This document shows, in pieces, positions 1 to 8,586 of a stretch of DNA of 10,267 nucleotides. A model generated the notes under the pieces. That model was not told the DNA's origin and ran no database searches. It saw only the letters and a program-made list of their open reading frames with translations. The number at the start of each line of letters is the position of its first letter. The stretch's first letter is position 1. Source of the stretch: an uncultured Actinomycetes bacterium (lineage in GTDB: Bacteria; Actinomycetota; Actinomycetes; Nanopelagicales; Nanopelagicaceae); the NCBI GenBank assembly GCA_903932885.1, contig CAIZHT010000200.1, positions 1 to 10,267 of the forward strand. Reading direction: 5' to 3'. Both the position numbers and the translations under genes were made by a program.

Positions 1-105
1 GACGCCACTTATATCAATGGTGCGCCTGACAATATTTCTATAATCATTGCCGATGTAGTTGCTTCAAGTGAAGTATTAACGCACTTTATTGGGGCCGCGC
101 AATGA
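1..105 (+). CDS. pstP: PP2C-type Ser/Thr protein phosphatase, C-terminal fragment (PstP/PrpC-like)
   Basis: This reading frame is open from the first base and ends at TGA (103-105), so only the last 34 residues are in the window. They contain GAPDN followed by ISIIIADVV, which matches the end of the PP2C/PPM phosphatase fold: a G-x-PDN motif whose Asp binds a catalytic metal, followed by the last beta strand. Such enzymes remove phosphate from Ser/Thr residues phosphorylated by PknB-type kinases. The stop overlaps the pknB start in an ATGA arrangement, which indicates co-transcription and translational coupling. Only 14 residues follow the last catalytic strand. Mycobacterial PstP instead continues into a membrane segment and an extracellular tail, so this copy should be a soluble enzyme like Firmicutes PrpC. 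Family assignment is good; the symbol is by context. Confidence 0.82.
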   Translation, partial: DATYINGAPDNISIIIADVVASSEVLTHFIGAAQ

Positions 106-1649
106 TGAATCTAACGTTGGGCGGCCGCTACGTTCTGGGCGAAATGATTGGCACTGGCGGAATGGCTGATGTCTACAGAGCCCATGATCAACGCCTTGCG
201 CGCGAGGTAGCTGTAAAAGTATTGCGTAGCGATCTTGCGCGCGATCCTTCTTTTGTCGCTCGTTTTCGCAAAGAAGCATTTGCAGCAGCTGGTCTCAATC
301 ATCCTGGAATCGTGGCTGTTTATGACTCTGGTGAAGAACCTGCGCCATACATTGTTATGGAATTAGTCTCTGGACATACATTGCGTGACCTCATTCATCG
401 TGGCGAACGAATTCCACTTGCACGCGCGCTAGAAATTGGCGAAGGAATTCTTGCGGCGTTGGAATATTCACACGAGCGCGGAATTGTGCATCGAGATATA
501 AAGCCTGCAAACATCATGATTACCGATCAAGGTGATGTAAAGGTTATGGATTTTGGTATTGCTCGCGCTCTCGATGATTTAGGTGCAACTCTTACAAGTA
601 CCTGGAACATTGTCGGAACTGCTCAGTATTTATCTCCCGAGCAAGCGCTGGGCGAAATCGCCGATGCACGTAGCGATATTTACTCCACTGGTTGTTTGCT
701 TTACGAAGTTCTAACAGGGCAGCCGCCATTTACTGGTGATACACCTGTCTCTATTGCATACCAACATGTTTCGGGAGAATTAGCGCTACCAAGCAAAATT
801 GAACCAACGCTGCCTGAGGGAATCGACATACTTTTATCTGTAGCACTAGCTAAAAAAGCAGAAGATAGGTACCAATCGGCTGGTTTGATGCTCGATGATT
901 TATTCAAAATACATTCTGGTGAAACCGTCACAACAAAGATGGTGAAAAAGCCAATAAACCGCCGAACCTTATTGAGTGTTATCGCAGCCTCTATTTTGGT
1001 AATAGCTGTTGCTGGGGCAGGTTTATTTGCTTCACGCCCAGGTGAGCCCTCCGTCGGTAATGAAATCCCAAATGTTGTTGGCCTCACAGAAGTTGCTGCA
1101 CGTGCATTGCTCTCTGATTATGTTGTTACCGTTACCAGAGCGCACGATTCTCGTATCCCGAAAGATCGAGTCGCTAGCCAAATTCCTTTAGCAACAACAC
1201 GTGTGAAATCTGGATCCGGTGTTGTGCTCACAATTTCTGATGGCCCAGGTGATTCTGTTGTTCCTACAGATCTAGTTGGGTTATCACTACAAGATGCACG
1301 CGCATCACTTTCGGCTGCAGGTTTAGTTGTCTCACTTACTGAGGCTGTTCCATCCGATGAGGCTCAGGGAACTGTTTTGAAAGTTACACCCGAGCCAGGG
1401 TCAACAATTACTGCCGGCAGCGGTGTTGTATTGCAGATTGCAAGCGGTGAAGTTGAAGTTCCTGATCTCATTGGTATTGATGGCATACAAGCTAAGACTC
1501 TTCTGGTCCAAGCTGGTTTCCTTATCAATGAATTAGAGGCGAGCGATCCTGATCAACCAACAGGTGTTGTAATTCGTCAAGCACCTGATGGTGGAACAAC
1601 TCAAACAATCGGCAAATCTGTAACAATTACAATAAATAAAACTCCGTAA
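102..1649 (+). CDS. pknB: PASTA-domain transmembrane Ser/Thr protein kinase PknB
   Basis: Eukaryotic-type (Hanks) receptor kinase that senses cell-wall material and phosphorylates growth and division proteins. The cytoplasmic kinase domain (about residues 10-270) shows the glycine loop GTGGMADVY (17-25), catalytic Lys39 in VAVKV, the HRDIKPAN catalytic loop (130-137, Asp132), DFG (150-152) and SPE (178-180). The activation loop between DFG and SPE carries Thr163, Thr165 and Thr167, probable autophosphorylation sites. A basic juxtamembrane stretch (KKPINRR) precedes one membrane helix (about 289-310). Outside the cell are three PASTA repeats (about 322-380, 386-449, 452-513), which bind muropeptide or lipid II; M. 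tuberculosis PknB has four. The start at 102 overlaps the phosphatase stop; a second ATG follows directly at 105. No promoter is visible, so expression probably comes from the phosphatase operon. The TAA abuts the stop of convergent trpG. Confidence 0.96.
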   Translation: MMNLTLGGRYVLGEMIGTGGMADVYRAHDQRLAREVAVKVLRSDLARDPSFVARFRKEAFAAAGLNHPGIVAVYDSGEEPAPYIVMELVSGHTLRDLIHRGERIPLARALEIGEGILAALEYSHERGIVHRDIKPANIMITDQGDVKVMDFGIARALDDLGATLTSTWNIVGTAQYLSPEQALGEIADARSDIYSTGCLLYEVLTGQPPFTGDTPVSIAYQHVSGELALPSKIEPTLPEGIDILLSVALAKKAEDRYQSAGLMLDDLFKIHSGETVTTKMVKKPINRRTLLSVIAASILVIAVAGAGLFASRPGEPSVGNEIPNVVGLTEVAARALLSDYVVTVTRAHDSRIPKDRVASQIPLATTRVKSGSGVVLTISDGPGDSVVPTDLVGLSLQDARASLSAAGLVVSLTEAVPSDEAQGTVLKVTPEPGSTITAGSGVVLQIASGEVEVPDLIGIDGIQAKTLLVQAGFLINELEASDPDQPTGVVIRQAPDGGTTQTIGKSVTITINKTP

Positions 1650-2279
1650 TTATTTTTTGCCGACAACTGGTGATAGACCTACAGCTTTGCTTTGTGCATT
1701 TTTGTCGCCACATTGAGTAAGCCAATTGGCAAGCATGTGATGACCATGCTCTGTCAATACAGATTCTGGATGGAACTGCACGCCTTCGATTGGAAATTTC
1801 GTATGCCGCATCGACATGACAATTCCTGAATCTGTTGAACCAGTAATTTCAATTTCTGGCGGGACAGTATCTCGTTCAACGGCAAGTGAGTGATATCGAG
1901 TTGCTGTAAATGGAGATGGGAGATTAACTAAAACGCCACCGCCTTGGTGATTTACTTGAGAAGTTTTTCCGTGGAGTAATTCTGGCGCGCGCGAAACTGT
2001 TGCACCAAATGCAACACCAATTGCTTGATGTCCAAGGCAGACACCGAAGAGTGGAATATTATTTTCTGCGCAGTATGTGATCATCGCGATTGAAACTCCT
2101 GCGCGCTCTGGTGTTCCGGGTCCAGGAGAAATAAGAACTCCGTCGTAATTTTTAGCCTCACTCGCTTCTACTTCGTCATTTCTAACGACTGTACATTCAG
2201 CGCCAAGTTGGGCTAGGTATTGCACAAGGTTGTAGACAAAGGAGTCATAGTTATCGACTACAAGGATTTTGGTCGCCAC
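1650..2279 (-). CDS. trpG: Glutamine amidotransferase, anthranilate / aminodeoxychorismate synthase component II (TrpG/PabA)
   Basis: Class I glutamine amidotransferase that releases ammonia from glutamine and passes it to a chorismate-binding partner (TrpE for anthranilate, PabB for 4-amino-4-deoxychorismate). From the GTG at 2279 the protein has 209 residues, close to the family norm. It begins with the typical ILVVDNYDSF, has SPGPGTP (51-57), the nucleophile Cys81 in GVCLGHQAIG, HGKTS (103-107), and His170/Glu172 in GVQFHPES completing the catalytic triad. The frame stays open upstream to an ATG at 2324. I chose the GTG because AGGAG (2291-2295) lies 11 bases before it, because homologues begin here, and because the upstream ATG has no visible ribosome binding site. 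The synthase partner is not in the window, so tryptophan versus folate use cannot be decided; one subunit may serve both. It faces pknB tail to tail and is divergent from crgA. Confidence 0.93.
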   Translation of the reverse strand: MATKILVVDNYDSFVYNLVQYLAQLGAECTVVRNDEVEASEAKNYDGVLISPGPGTPERAGVSIAMITYCAENNIPLFGVCLGHQAIGVAFGATVSRAPELLHGKTSQVNHQGGGVLVNLPSPFTATRYHSLAVERDTVPPEIEITGSTDSGIVMSMRHTKFPIEGVQFHPESVLTEHGHHMLANWLTQCGDKNAQSKAVGLSPVVGKK

Positions 2280-2290
2280 GCGCTCATTCT

Positions 2291-2295
2291 CTCCT
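2291..2295 (-). promoter_or_regulatory. Shine-Dalgarno site deciding the trpG start
   Basis: AGGAG on the minus strand, 11 bases upstream of the GTG at 2279 (or GGAGAG at 2289-2294, 9 bases upstream). It supports the GTG start rather than the in-frame ATG at 2324, whose upstream bases show no purine-rich site. Confidence 0.6.
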
Positions 2296-2317
2296 ATCGG
2301 CGCTGGCCTCACTCTCC

Positions 2318-2347
2318 TTTTCATTTGGGGCCAATCTGGTGTAACTT
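2318..2347 (+). promoter_or_regulatory. Candidate crgA promoter for a leaderless transcript
   Basis: TAACTT (2342-2347) fits the TANNNT pattern of actinobacterial -10 elements and lies only 6 bases before the crgA ATG. Transcription would therefore start at or next to that ATG. A weak TTTTCA (2318-2323) sits 18 bases further upstream as a possible -35. No Shine-Dalgarno sequence precedes crgA, which agrees with leaderless translation, a common mode in actinobacteria. Inferred from spacing only. Confidence 0.4.
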
Positions 2348-2353
2348 CGCCTT

Positions 2354-2620
2354 ATGCCAAAGTCGAGATTGCGTAAAAAGGTCGTTGAACAGCGCACACA
2401 CGAGCAAGAAGTCGCTGTGCATGCTCCACAAGCACCACTTGAGAGCCCTGCCTGGCTTGCTCCAACAATGGTGACTGCATTTTTGATCGGTCTTCTCTGG
2501 ATTGTGACTTTCTATGTCACTCAGACTCGTTTTCCAATCCCAGGTATTGGTGCATGGAACATGATCGTCGGATTCTCGTTTATTGGCGTGGGATTCTCCC
2601 TCGCTACGAAATGGCGCTAA
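2354..2620 (+). CDS. crgA: Cell division protein CrgA
   Basis: Small actinobacterial inner-membrane protein that helps coordinate septum formation. In mycobacteria it contacts FtsZ and the septal synthesis proteins; in Streptomyces it restrains division in growing hyphae. The 88-residue product has the family hallmarks: an N-terminal MPKSRLRKK, a hydrophilic cytoplasmic stretch to about residue 30, then SPAW and two membrane helices (about 35-55 and 66-84) joined by a short loop containing RFPIPGIGAWN. It ends in a short basic tail (TKWR). Length and topology match the family. The ATG at 2354 matches the conserved N terminus. The gene is divergent from trpG and convergent with the rhomboid gene, so it is probably monocistronic. 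Its place near pknB is conserved across actinobacteria, consistent with shared roles at the septum. Confidence 0.95.
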   Translation: MPKSRLRKKVVEQRTHEQEVAVHAPQAPLESPAWLAPTMVTAFLIGLLWIVTFYVTQTRFPIPGIGAWNMIVGFSFIGVGFSLATKWR

Positions 2621-2634
2621 TTACACGCATGTAA
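2621..2634. repeat. Short palindrome directly after the crgA stop
   Basis: TTACA and TGTAA flank the four bases CGCA immediately after the crgA TAA. It could be half of a weak bidirectional terminator between the convergent crgA and rhomboid genes, or a protein site. There is no T-run, so a terminator call is not supported. Confidence 0.3.
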
Positions 2635-2666
2635 TTCTCCACACGGTGGATAACTTCTGTGGATAA
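2635..2666. promoter_or_regulatory. Cluster of three DnaA-box-like 9-mers
   Basis: Within 32 bases there are three matches to the DnaA box TTATCCACA: TTCTCCACA at 2635-2643 (one mismatch), GGTGGATAA at 2645-2653 (reverse orientation, one mismatch) and TGTGGATAA at 2658-2666 (reverse orientation, exact). The first two face each other, one base apart, forming a near-palindrome around CACACGGTG. They sit between two convergent genes, so a promoter role is unlikely. DnaA, the replication initiator, is the obvious candidate ligand. The canonical actinobacterial origin lies next to dnaA-dnaN, which would be beyond the right end of the window, so this is a likely secondary binding cluster. DnaA binding is inferred. 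Confidence 0.55.
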
Positions 2667-2670
2667 AGTT

Positions 2671-3225
2671 TTACCCTCTTTGACGAAGCAAGAGTGTTGA
2701 AGCGATTGCTCCCCCGATAAGTCCACCCAGATGTGCACGCCAATCAACGCCACCTAATGCAAATCCAAATGCGAAGTTAATTCCAACTATGACTGCAATA
2801 GATCGAATATCTGCGCCAATTTTTCGTCCAACAACTGCCATCGCCCCGAAGAGTCCAAAGACTGCCCCGGATGCACCTACGGATGGTTGGTTGGCGGCTG
2901 CAAAATAATTCGATACCAACGATCCGCTCAGTAGTGAGAGAAAAAATATTGCAAGGAATTTTTCTTTTCCAAATGCCGCTTCAATTGGATTTCCTAAAAC
3001 CATCAATGCATACATATTAAATCCAAGGTGGAAAATTCCACCATGTGTGAGTGCAACAGTGAGTAACCGATACCACTCACCACGTGCGGTTCCATGTATT
3101 TGTCCGTCGTTGAGGAATGCCTCTTTGATAAGAAATAGTTGTTGCTCTAAATTTGGAACAAGAAGCTGCACTAAGTAAGCAGCACAAATAATTGTGATCA
3201 GAACAAGAGTTGCAGAACGCTTCAT
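2671..3225 (-). CDS. Rhomboid family intramembrane serine protease
   Basis: Polytopic membrane protease that cleaves transmembrane substrates within the lipid bilayer; the substrate is unknown. In the 184-residue product the catalytic dyad is visible: Ser119 in GASGAVFG (117-124) and His165 in AHLGG. His66 and Asn70 in the FHLGFN segment match the oxyanion-hole region. WYRLLT (51-56) is the usual entry to the second helix. Hydrophobic stretches suggest six membrane helices (about 5-23, 62-80, 90-108, 115-133, 140-158, 163-180), the minimal rhomboid core. The ATG at 3225 lies 14 bases after the cyclophilin stop without a clear ribosome binding site, so translation may depend on coupling to ppiA. 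Actinobacterial genomes often carry a membrane protein gene at this position between ppiA and crgA. Confidence 0.93.
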   Translation of the reverse strand: MKRSATLVLITIICAAYLVQLLVPNLEQQLFLIKEAFLNDGQIHGTARGEWYRLLTVALTHGGIFHLGFNMYALMVLGNPIEAAFGKEKFLAIFFLSLLSGSLVSNYFAAANQPSVGASGAVFGLFGAMAVVGRKIGADIRSIAVIVGINFAFGFALGGVDWRAHLGGLIGGAIASTLLLRQRG

Positions 3226-3239
3226 CAGCGCGATTTAGA

Positions 3240-3755
3240 TTATTTGACGCTAACGCTATTGATTGTAATTGGCGTTGATGGGCGATCTTGTGGCCCTGTC
3301 TTTGCTTTACCAATAGCGTCAACTACAGCCTGGCTAGCGGAATCCTTTACTTCGCCAAAAATGCTGTGCTTGCGATTCAACCACGTCGTTGGCGCAACAG
3401 TGATAAAGAATTGTGAACCGTTTGTTCCTGGTCCTGAATTAGCCATTGCAAGAATGTATGGGCGATCAAAAGTTAGTTCTCCATGAAATTCATCTGCAAA
3501 TTTGTAACCTGGTCCACCCGTTCCTTGACCAAGTGGATCTCCGCCTTGAATCATGAAGCCATCAATAACGCGGTGGAAAACTGTGCCGTCATACAAATTT
3601 GCAGTTGATTTTTCACCAGTGCGTGGATCTACCCATTCGCGAGCACCTGTTGCGAGTTCAACAAAGTTTGCAACTGTCTTTGGTGCATGGTTTGGAAAAA
3701 GTTCAATAACAATGTCGCCCATTGAAGTGTGGAGAGTTGCAGTATTTGTTGACAT
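3240..3755 (-). CDS. ppiA: Cyclophilin-type peptidyl-prolyl cis-trans isomerase
   Basis: Accelerates cis-trans isomerisation of proline peptide bonds during protein folding. The 171-residue product spans a single cyclophilin domain. Visible active-site residues include Arg62 in [14 protein letters not shown] (60-73), Gln70, the [16 protein letters not shown] segment (104-119), Trp125 (the position that governs cyclosporin binding in other cyclophilins) and His130. An insertion, [11 protein letters not shown] (40-50), is typical of actinobacterial PpiA. There is no signal peptide, so it should be cytoplasmic. The start at 3755 gives [15 protein letters not shown], matching usual N termini. Upstream is only a weak purine stretch (AGAAAG). 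It probably forms a two-gene unit with the rhomboid gene, and read-through from the tRNAs is also possible. Confidence 0.96.
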   Translation of the reverse strand: MSTNTATLHTSMGDIVIELFPNHAPKTVANFVELATGAREWVDPRTGEKSTANLYDGTVFHRVIDGFMIQGGDPLGQGTGGPGYKFADEFHGELTFDRPYILAMANSGPGTNGSQFFITVAPTTWLNRKHSIFGEVKDSASQAVVDAIGKAKTGPQDRPSTPITINSVSVK

Positions 3756-3783
3756 GAATGAACCGCTTTCTTTTGATTAGTTT

Positions 3784-3789
3784 TATATA
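3784..3789 (-). promoter_or_regulatory. Candidate -10 element upstream of ppiA
   Basis: An AT-rich TATATA lies 28 bases upstream of the ppiA ATG, in the 49-base gap after tRNA-Ala. It fits a -10 hexamer, but no convincing -35 element is present at the right distance; that position falls in the 3' end of the tRNA gene. Weak call. Confidence 0.25.
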
Positions 3790-3804
3790 TCGTCGACGTA
3801 CTTG

Positions 3805-3877
3805 TGGAGACCAGGGGAATCGAACCCCTAACCCCTGCCTTGCAAAGGCAGTGCTCTACCAATTGAGCTAGGTCCCC
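3805..3877 (-). tRNA. tRNA-Ala (anticodon TGC)
   Basis: On the minus strand the sequence folds into a standard cloverleaf of 73 bases. The acceptor arm GGGGACC pairs with GGTCTCC with one G-U pair, followed by discriminator A. The D arm has AGCTCAATTGGTAGAGC. The anticodon arm is CTGCC-TTTGCAA-GGCAG, giving anticodon TGC. The T arm is AGGGG-TTCGATT-CCCCT. The 3' CCA is not encoded (the next bases are CAA), so it must be added after transcription. It lies 13 bases downstream of tRNA-Ile and is probably co-transcribed with it. Confidence 0.97.
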
Positions 3878-3890
3878 GTGTTGAGCGGGG

Positions 3891-3965
3891 TGGGCCTAGA
3901 TGGACTCGAACCATCGACCTCTTCCTTATCAGGGAAGCGCTCTAACCAGGCTGAGCTATAGGCCC
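3891..3965 (-). tRNA. tRNA-Ile (anticodon GAT)
   Basis: On the minus strand a 75-base cloverleaf: acceptor arm GGGCCTA paired perfectly with TAGGCCC plus discriminator A; D arm AGCTCAGCCTGGTTAGAGC; anticodon arm CTTCC-CTGATAA-GGAAG with anticodon GAT; T arm GATGG-TTCGAGT-CCATC. The encoded bases after the discriminator are CCC, so a true CCA tail is not encoded. The Ile-Ala tRNA pair downstream of gyrA is the same arrangement as ileT-alaT in mycobacteria, and is not part of an rRNA operon here. Confidence 0.97.
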
Positions 3966-3968
3966 GTA

Positions 3969-3985
3969 ATTGCGTTAGACGCAAT
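3969..3985 (-). repeat. Perfect hairpin just upstream of tRNA-Ile
   Basis: ATTGCGT and ACGCAAT form a 7-bp perfect stem with a three-base loop, ending three bases before the 5' end of tRNA-Ile. No T-run follows on either strand, so it is not a standard intrinsic terminator. It could mark a processing site between the gyrA transcript and the tRNAs, or an operator for a tRNA promoter. Confidence 0.4.
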
Positions 3986-3995
3986 CACAGATGCG

Positions 3996-4008
3996 CAAGG
4001 TTACCTTG
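3996..4008. repeat. 13-base palindrome in the gyrA-tRNA gap
   Basis: CAAGGT and ACCTTG are perfectly complementary around a single central T. It lies between the two hairpins at 3969-3985 and 4019-4036. The tight spacing suits a dimeric protein site better than an RNA hairpin. Function unknown. Confidence 0.3.
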
Positions 4009-4018
4009 AACTATGCGT

Positions 4019-4036
4019 GAGCCCAAACTCAGGCTC
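4019..4036 (-). terminator. Possible weak hairpin after the gyrA stop
   Basis: GAGCC and GGCTC form a 5-bp GC-rich stem with an 8-base loop, beginning five bases after the gyrA stop codon on the minus strand. There is no downstream T-run, so termination would have to be factor-assisted or incomplete, allowing read-through into the tRNAs. Confidence 0.25.
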
Positions 4037-4041
4037 TTACC

Positions 4042-6525
4042 CTACTGATTTTTCGGAGAAATCTCATCTTCGCTGTTTTTGGTCACCGAAAGCAGGCTCA
4101 CACCATCGTCGAGATTGACCAATCGCACACCCATTGAGTCACGCCCTGTTTGGCGAACCTCTGCAGCAGGTGTTCGCATCACTGTGCCTGCCGATGTAAT
4201 TGCAAGCACTTCATCTTCATTACGAAGAACTAATGCACTGACTAATGATCCTCTGGAATCTTCATCAATTTTTGCAGCCTTGATTCCGATGCCGCCTCTA
4301 CCTTGAACTCGATATTCATCGATAGGGGTTTTCTTTCCGTAACCACCATCGGTTGCAGTAAATACATATGAATCTGTTGCCAGTGATGTATCTATACGAG
4401 CCATTGTTAGCAACTCATCATCTTTCTTAAACTTCATTCCAATAACGCCGCTAGTTGAGCGCCCCATTGGTCGTAAGGATTCGTCATCGACTACAAAACG
4501 CAATGACATTCCCTTACTGGAGACGAGTAGTAATTCATCTCCCACATTCATAAGCGATGCGCTTACAACTTCGTCGCTATCTTTGAGGGAAATCGCAATA
4601 AGTCCGCCTGTGCGCGGTGAGTCATATTCGCTCAATGGCGTCTTCTTTACAAGACCGCTCCTTGTTGCAAGAACTAAGAATGGTGAAATTTCATAATCTT
4701 TAATCGAAAGAACTTGTGCAATCTTCTCATCTGGTTTGAATGCCATGAGGTTTGCAACATGTTGTCCTCGGGCATCGCGCCCTGCATCTGGTAATTCGTG
4801 AACTTTTGTGCGGTACACACGTCCTTGGTTTGTAAAGAAGAGTAACCAGTCGTGAGTTGATGCAACAAAGAAATGATCTACAACATCATCTTCCTTGAGA
4901 GCGGCACCCTTTACTCCACGACCGCCGCGGCGTTGAGACCTGTAAAGATCTGCCATTGTGCGCTTTGAGTAACCACCACGAGTAATTGTTACAACTACAT
5001 CCTGGTCAGGAATTAAATCTTCTGCAGAGAAATCACCCTCGCTTGCAACTATCTGCGTGCGGCGCTCATCGCCATATTTAGTAACTAACTCTTCAAGCTC
5101 TGTTTTGATTATTTCACGCTGTTTTTCAGGGCTTGCAAGGATTGCGTTGAGTTCAATGATGTCGGCCATGAGTCCTTCATATTCATCATTGATCTTCTGG
5201 CGCTCAAGTGCTGCAATTCTGCGCAACTGCATATCAAGAATTGCATTTGCTTGGATCTCATCAACATCAAGTAATTTCATCAAGCCTGTACGAGCTTCTT
5301 CAGGTGTTGTACTTGCACGAATCAAAGCAATGACGGCATCGAGGGCATCTAGCGCTTTGAGATATCCAAGAAGAATATGTGCGCGCTTCTCTTTTTCAAC
5401 TAAGCGGAATTTAGTGCGGCGGACAATAACTTCTACCTGGTGGTCGATATAGAAACGAATAAATTCATCAAGGCGCAGTGTGCGCGGTACTCCATCGACG
5501 AGTGCCAACATATTCGCACCAAATGTGTCCTGGAGTTGTGTCTGCTTGTAAAGGTTGTTGAGTACTACTTTTGGAATCGCTGAACTTTGAAGCACAATTA
5601 CAAGACGTTGTCCTAAACGCTCATTGCCTTCGTCGCGAACATCTGCAATACCTTTGATTTTTCCATCTTTGACAAGTTCAGCAATTTTTAGCGCAAGGTT
5701 ATCTGGGTTTACTTGGTATGGAAGCTCAGAGATAACTAAACATGTTCGCTTATTTATTTCTTCTACTTGCACAACAGCGCGCATTGTGATTGATCCGCGT
5801 CCTGTGCGATACGCGCTTTCGATTCCTGTGCGGCCGACAATAAGTGCTTTTGTTGGAAAGTCTGGGCCTTTTACAATTTTTAATAACTGTGTAAGTAGTT
5901 CATCTGGTTTTGCCTCAGGGTGTGCAAGTGCCCAGGCAACACCCTCGCCGATTTCACGAAGGTTATGTGGTGGAATATTTGTAGCCATTCCAACTGCAAT
6001 ACCTGCGCTGCCATTTACTAATAAGTTTGGGAAACGACTTGGTAGAACTGTTGGCTCTTGAGATCGCCCATCGTAGTTCGCAACAAAATTGACTGTATCT
6101 TCATCAATATCGCGCATCATCTCCATAGCTATAGGAGAAAGGCGAGCCTCTGTATAACGCATTGCTGCCGCTGGATCGTTACCAGGGGAGCCGAAGTTTC
6201 CATTGCCATCAATGAGTGGATAGCGCAGTGACCAATGTTGAGCTAAGCGAACAACAGTGTCATAAATAGCTCCATCTCCGTGCGGATGGTAATTACCCAT
6301 AACATCACCGACGATGCGTGATGATTTGTAGTAACCCTTATCGGGGCGATATCCAGCGTCATACATTGCATAAAGAACGCGGCGGTGAACCGGTTTCAAT
6401 CCATCTCTAATATCTGGAAGTGCGCGTCCGACAATAACGCTCATTGCATAATCTAAATAAGAGCGCGCCATCTCAACTTGGAGATCAACTGTTTCGATTC
6501 TGTCGAAATCTTTATTTTCTTCCAT
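4042..6525 (-). CDS. gyrA: DNA gyrase subunit A
   Basis: Breaking and rejoining subunit of the A2B2 type II topoisomerase that adds negative supercoils and relieves tension ahead of replication. The 827-residue product is full length. The winged-helix region contains the catalytic Tyr124 in [10 protein letters not shown], preceded by the quinolone region [13 protein letters not shown] (77-89). The GyrA box QRRGGRG (531-537) opens the C-terminal beta-pinwheel that wraps DNA and distinguishes gyrase from topoisomerase IV. Repeated blades follow, ending in a short acidic tail. In the quinolone region the position equal to E. coli Ser83 (M. tuberculosis Ala90) is Gly85, while the acidic residue Asp89 is kept. 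The start at 6525 lies 8 bases after the gyrB stop, and its AGGAAG site (6530-6535) overlaps that stop, indicating coupled translation with gyrB. Confidence 0.98.
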   Translation of the reverse strand: MEENKDFDRIETVDLQVEMARSYLDYAMSVIVGRALPDIRDGLKPVHRRVLYAMYDAGYRPDKGYYKSSRIVGDVMGNYHPHGDGAIYDTVVRLAQHWSLRYPLIDGNGNFGSPGNDPAAAMRYTEARLSPIAMEMMRDIDEDTVNFVANYDGRSQEPTVLPSRFPNLLVNGSAGIAVGMATNIPPHNLREIGEGVAWALAHPEAKPDELLTQLLKIVKGPDFPTKALIVGRTGIESAYRTGRGSITMRAVVQVEEINKRTCLVISELPYQVNPDNLALKIAELVKDGKIKGIADVRDEGNERLGQRLVIVLQSSAIPKVVLNNLYKQTQLQDTFGANMLALVDGVPRTLRLDEFIRFYIDHQVEVIVRRTKFRLVEKEKRAHILLGYLKALDALDAVIALIRASTTPEEARTGLMKLLDVDEIQANAILDMQLRRIAALERQKINDEYEGLMADIIELNAILASPEKQREIIKTELEELVTKYGDERRTQIVASEGDFSAEDLIPDQDVVVTITRGGYSKRTMADLYRSQRRGGRGVKGAALKEDDVVDHFFVASTHDWLLFFTNQGRVYRTKVHELPDAGRDARGQHVANLMAFKPDEKIAQVLSIKDYEISPFLVLATRSGLVKKTPLSEYDSPRTGGLIAISLKDSDEVVSASLMNVGDELLLVSSKGMSLRFVVDDESLRPMGRSTSGVIGMKFKKDDELLTMARIDTSLATDSYVFTATDGGYGKKTPIDEYRVQGRGGIGIKAAKIDEDSRGSLVSALVLRNEDEVLAITSAGTVMRTPAAEVRQTGRDSMGVRLVNLDDGVSLLSVTKNSEDEISPKNQ

Positions 6526-6533
6526 GGCGCTTC

Positions 6534-8547
<2,014 letters not shown>

Positions 8548-8554
8548 GTCTCTT

Positions 8555-8583
8555 ATCCTATCGGTAAAACAAGAGTAGTAATA
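8555..8583 (-). promoter_or_regulatory. Candidate gyrB promoter
   Basis: On the minus strand TAGGAT (8555-8560) fits the TANNNT -10 pattern. Seventeen bases upstream is TATTAC (8578-8583), a poor but possible -35. A leader of about 50 bases would result, containing the stem-loop and AAGGAG. Gyrase promoters are often supercoil-sensitive, but that cannot be read from sequence. Inference from spacing only. Confidence 0.35.
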
Positions 8584-8586
8584 CTC
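8573..8586. repeat. Inverted repeat overlapping the gyrB -35 region
   Basis: GAGTA and TACTC are perfectly complementary with a four-base spacer GTAA. The repeat covers the candidate -35 of gyrB, so a bound regulator could block or assist RNA polymerase. A 5-bp arm is short enough to occur by chance. Confidence 0.25.

Noticed and set aside
2280..2324. N-terminal extension of trpG from the upstream ATG
   Set aside because: The 15 extra residues are not part of the usual family start, and the GTG at 2279 has its own ribosome binding site while the ATG has none.
3791..3798. Palindrome CGTCGACG between ppiA and tRNA-Ala
   Set aside because: Eight bases with no partner or context; expected by chance.
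3805..3965. tRNA-Ile/tRNA-Ala pair as part of an rRNA spacer or an integration site
   Set aside because: No 16S or 23S sequence flanks them, and neither tRNA 3' end is duplicated in the window. The arrangement matches the usual gyrA-ileT-alaT order of actinobacteria.
5057..5452. Plus-strand open frame of 131 codons opposite gyrA
   Set aside because: It lies wholly inside the well supported gyrA, has low-complexity Ser/Arg-rich content typical of antisense shadows and no recognisable domain.
5624..6061. Plus-strand open frame of 145 codons opposite gyrA
   Set aside because: Same reason: antisense to conserved gyrA residues, Ser/Pro-rich, no family features.
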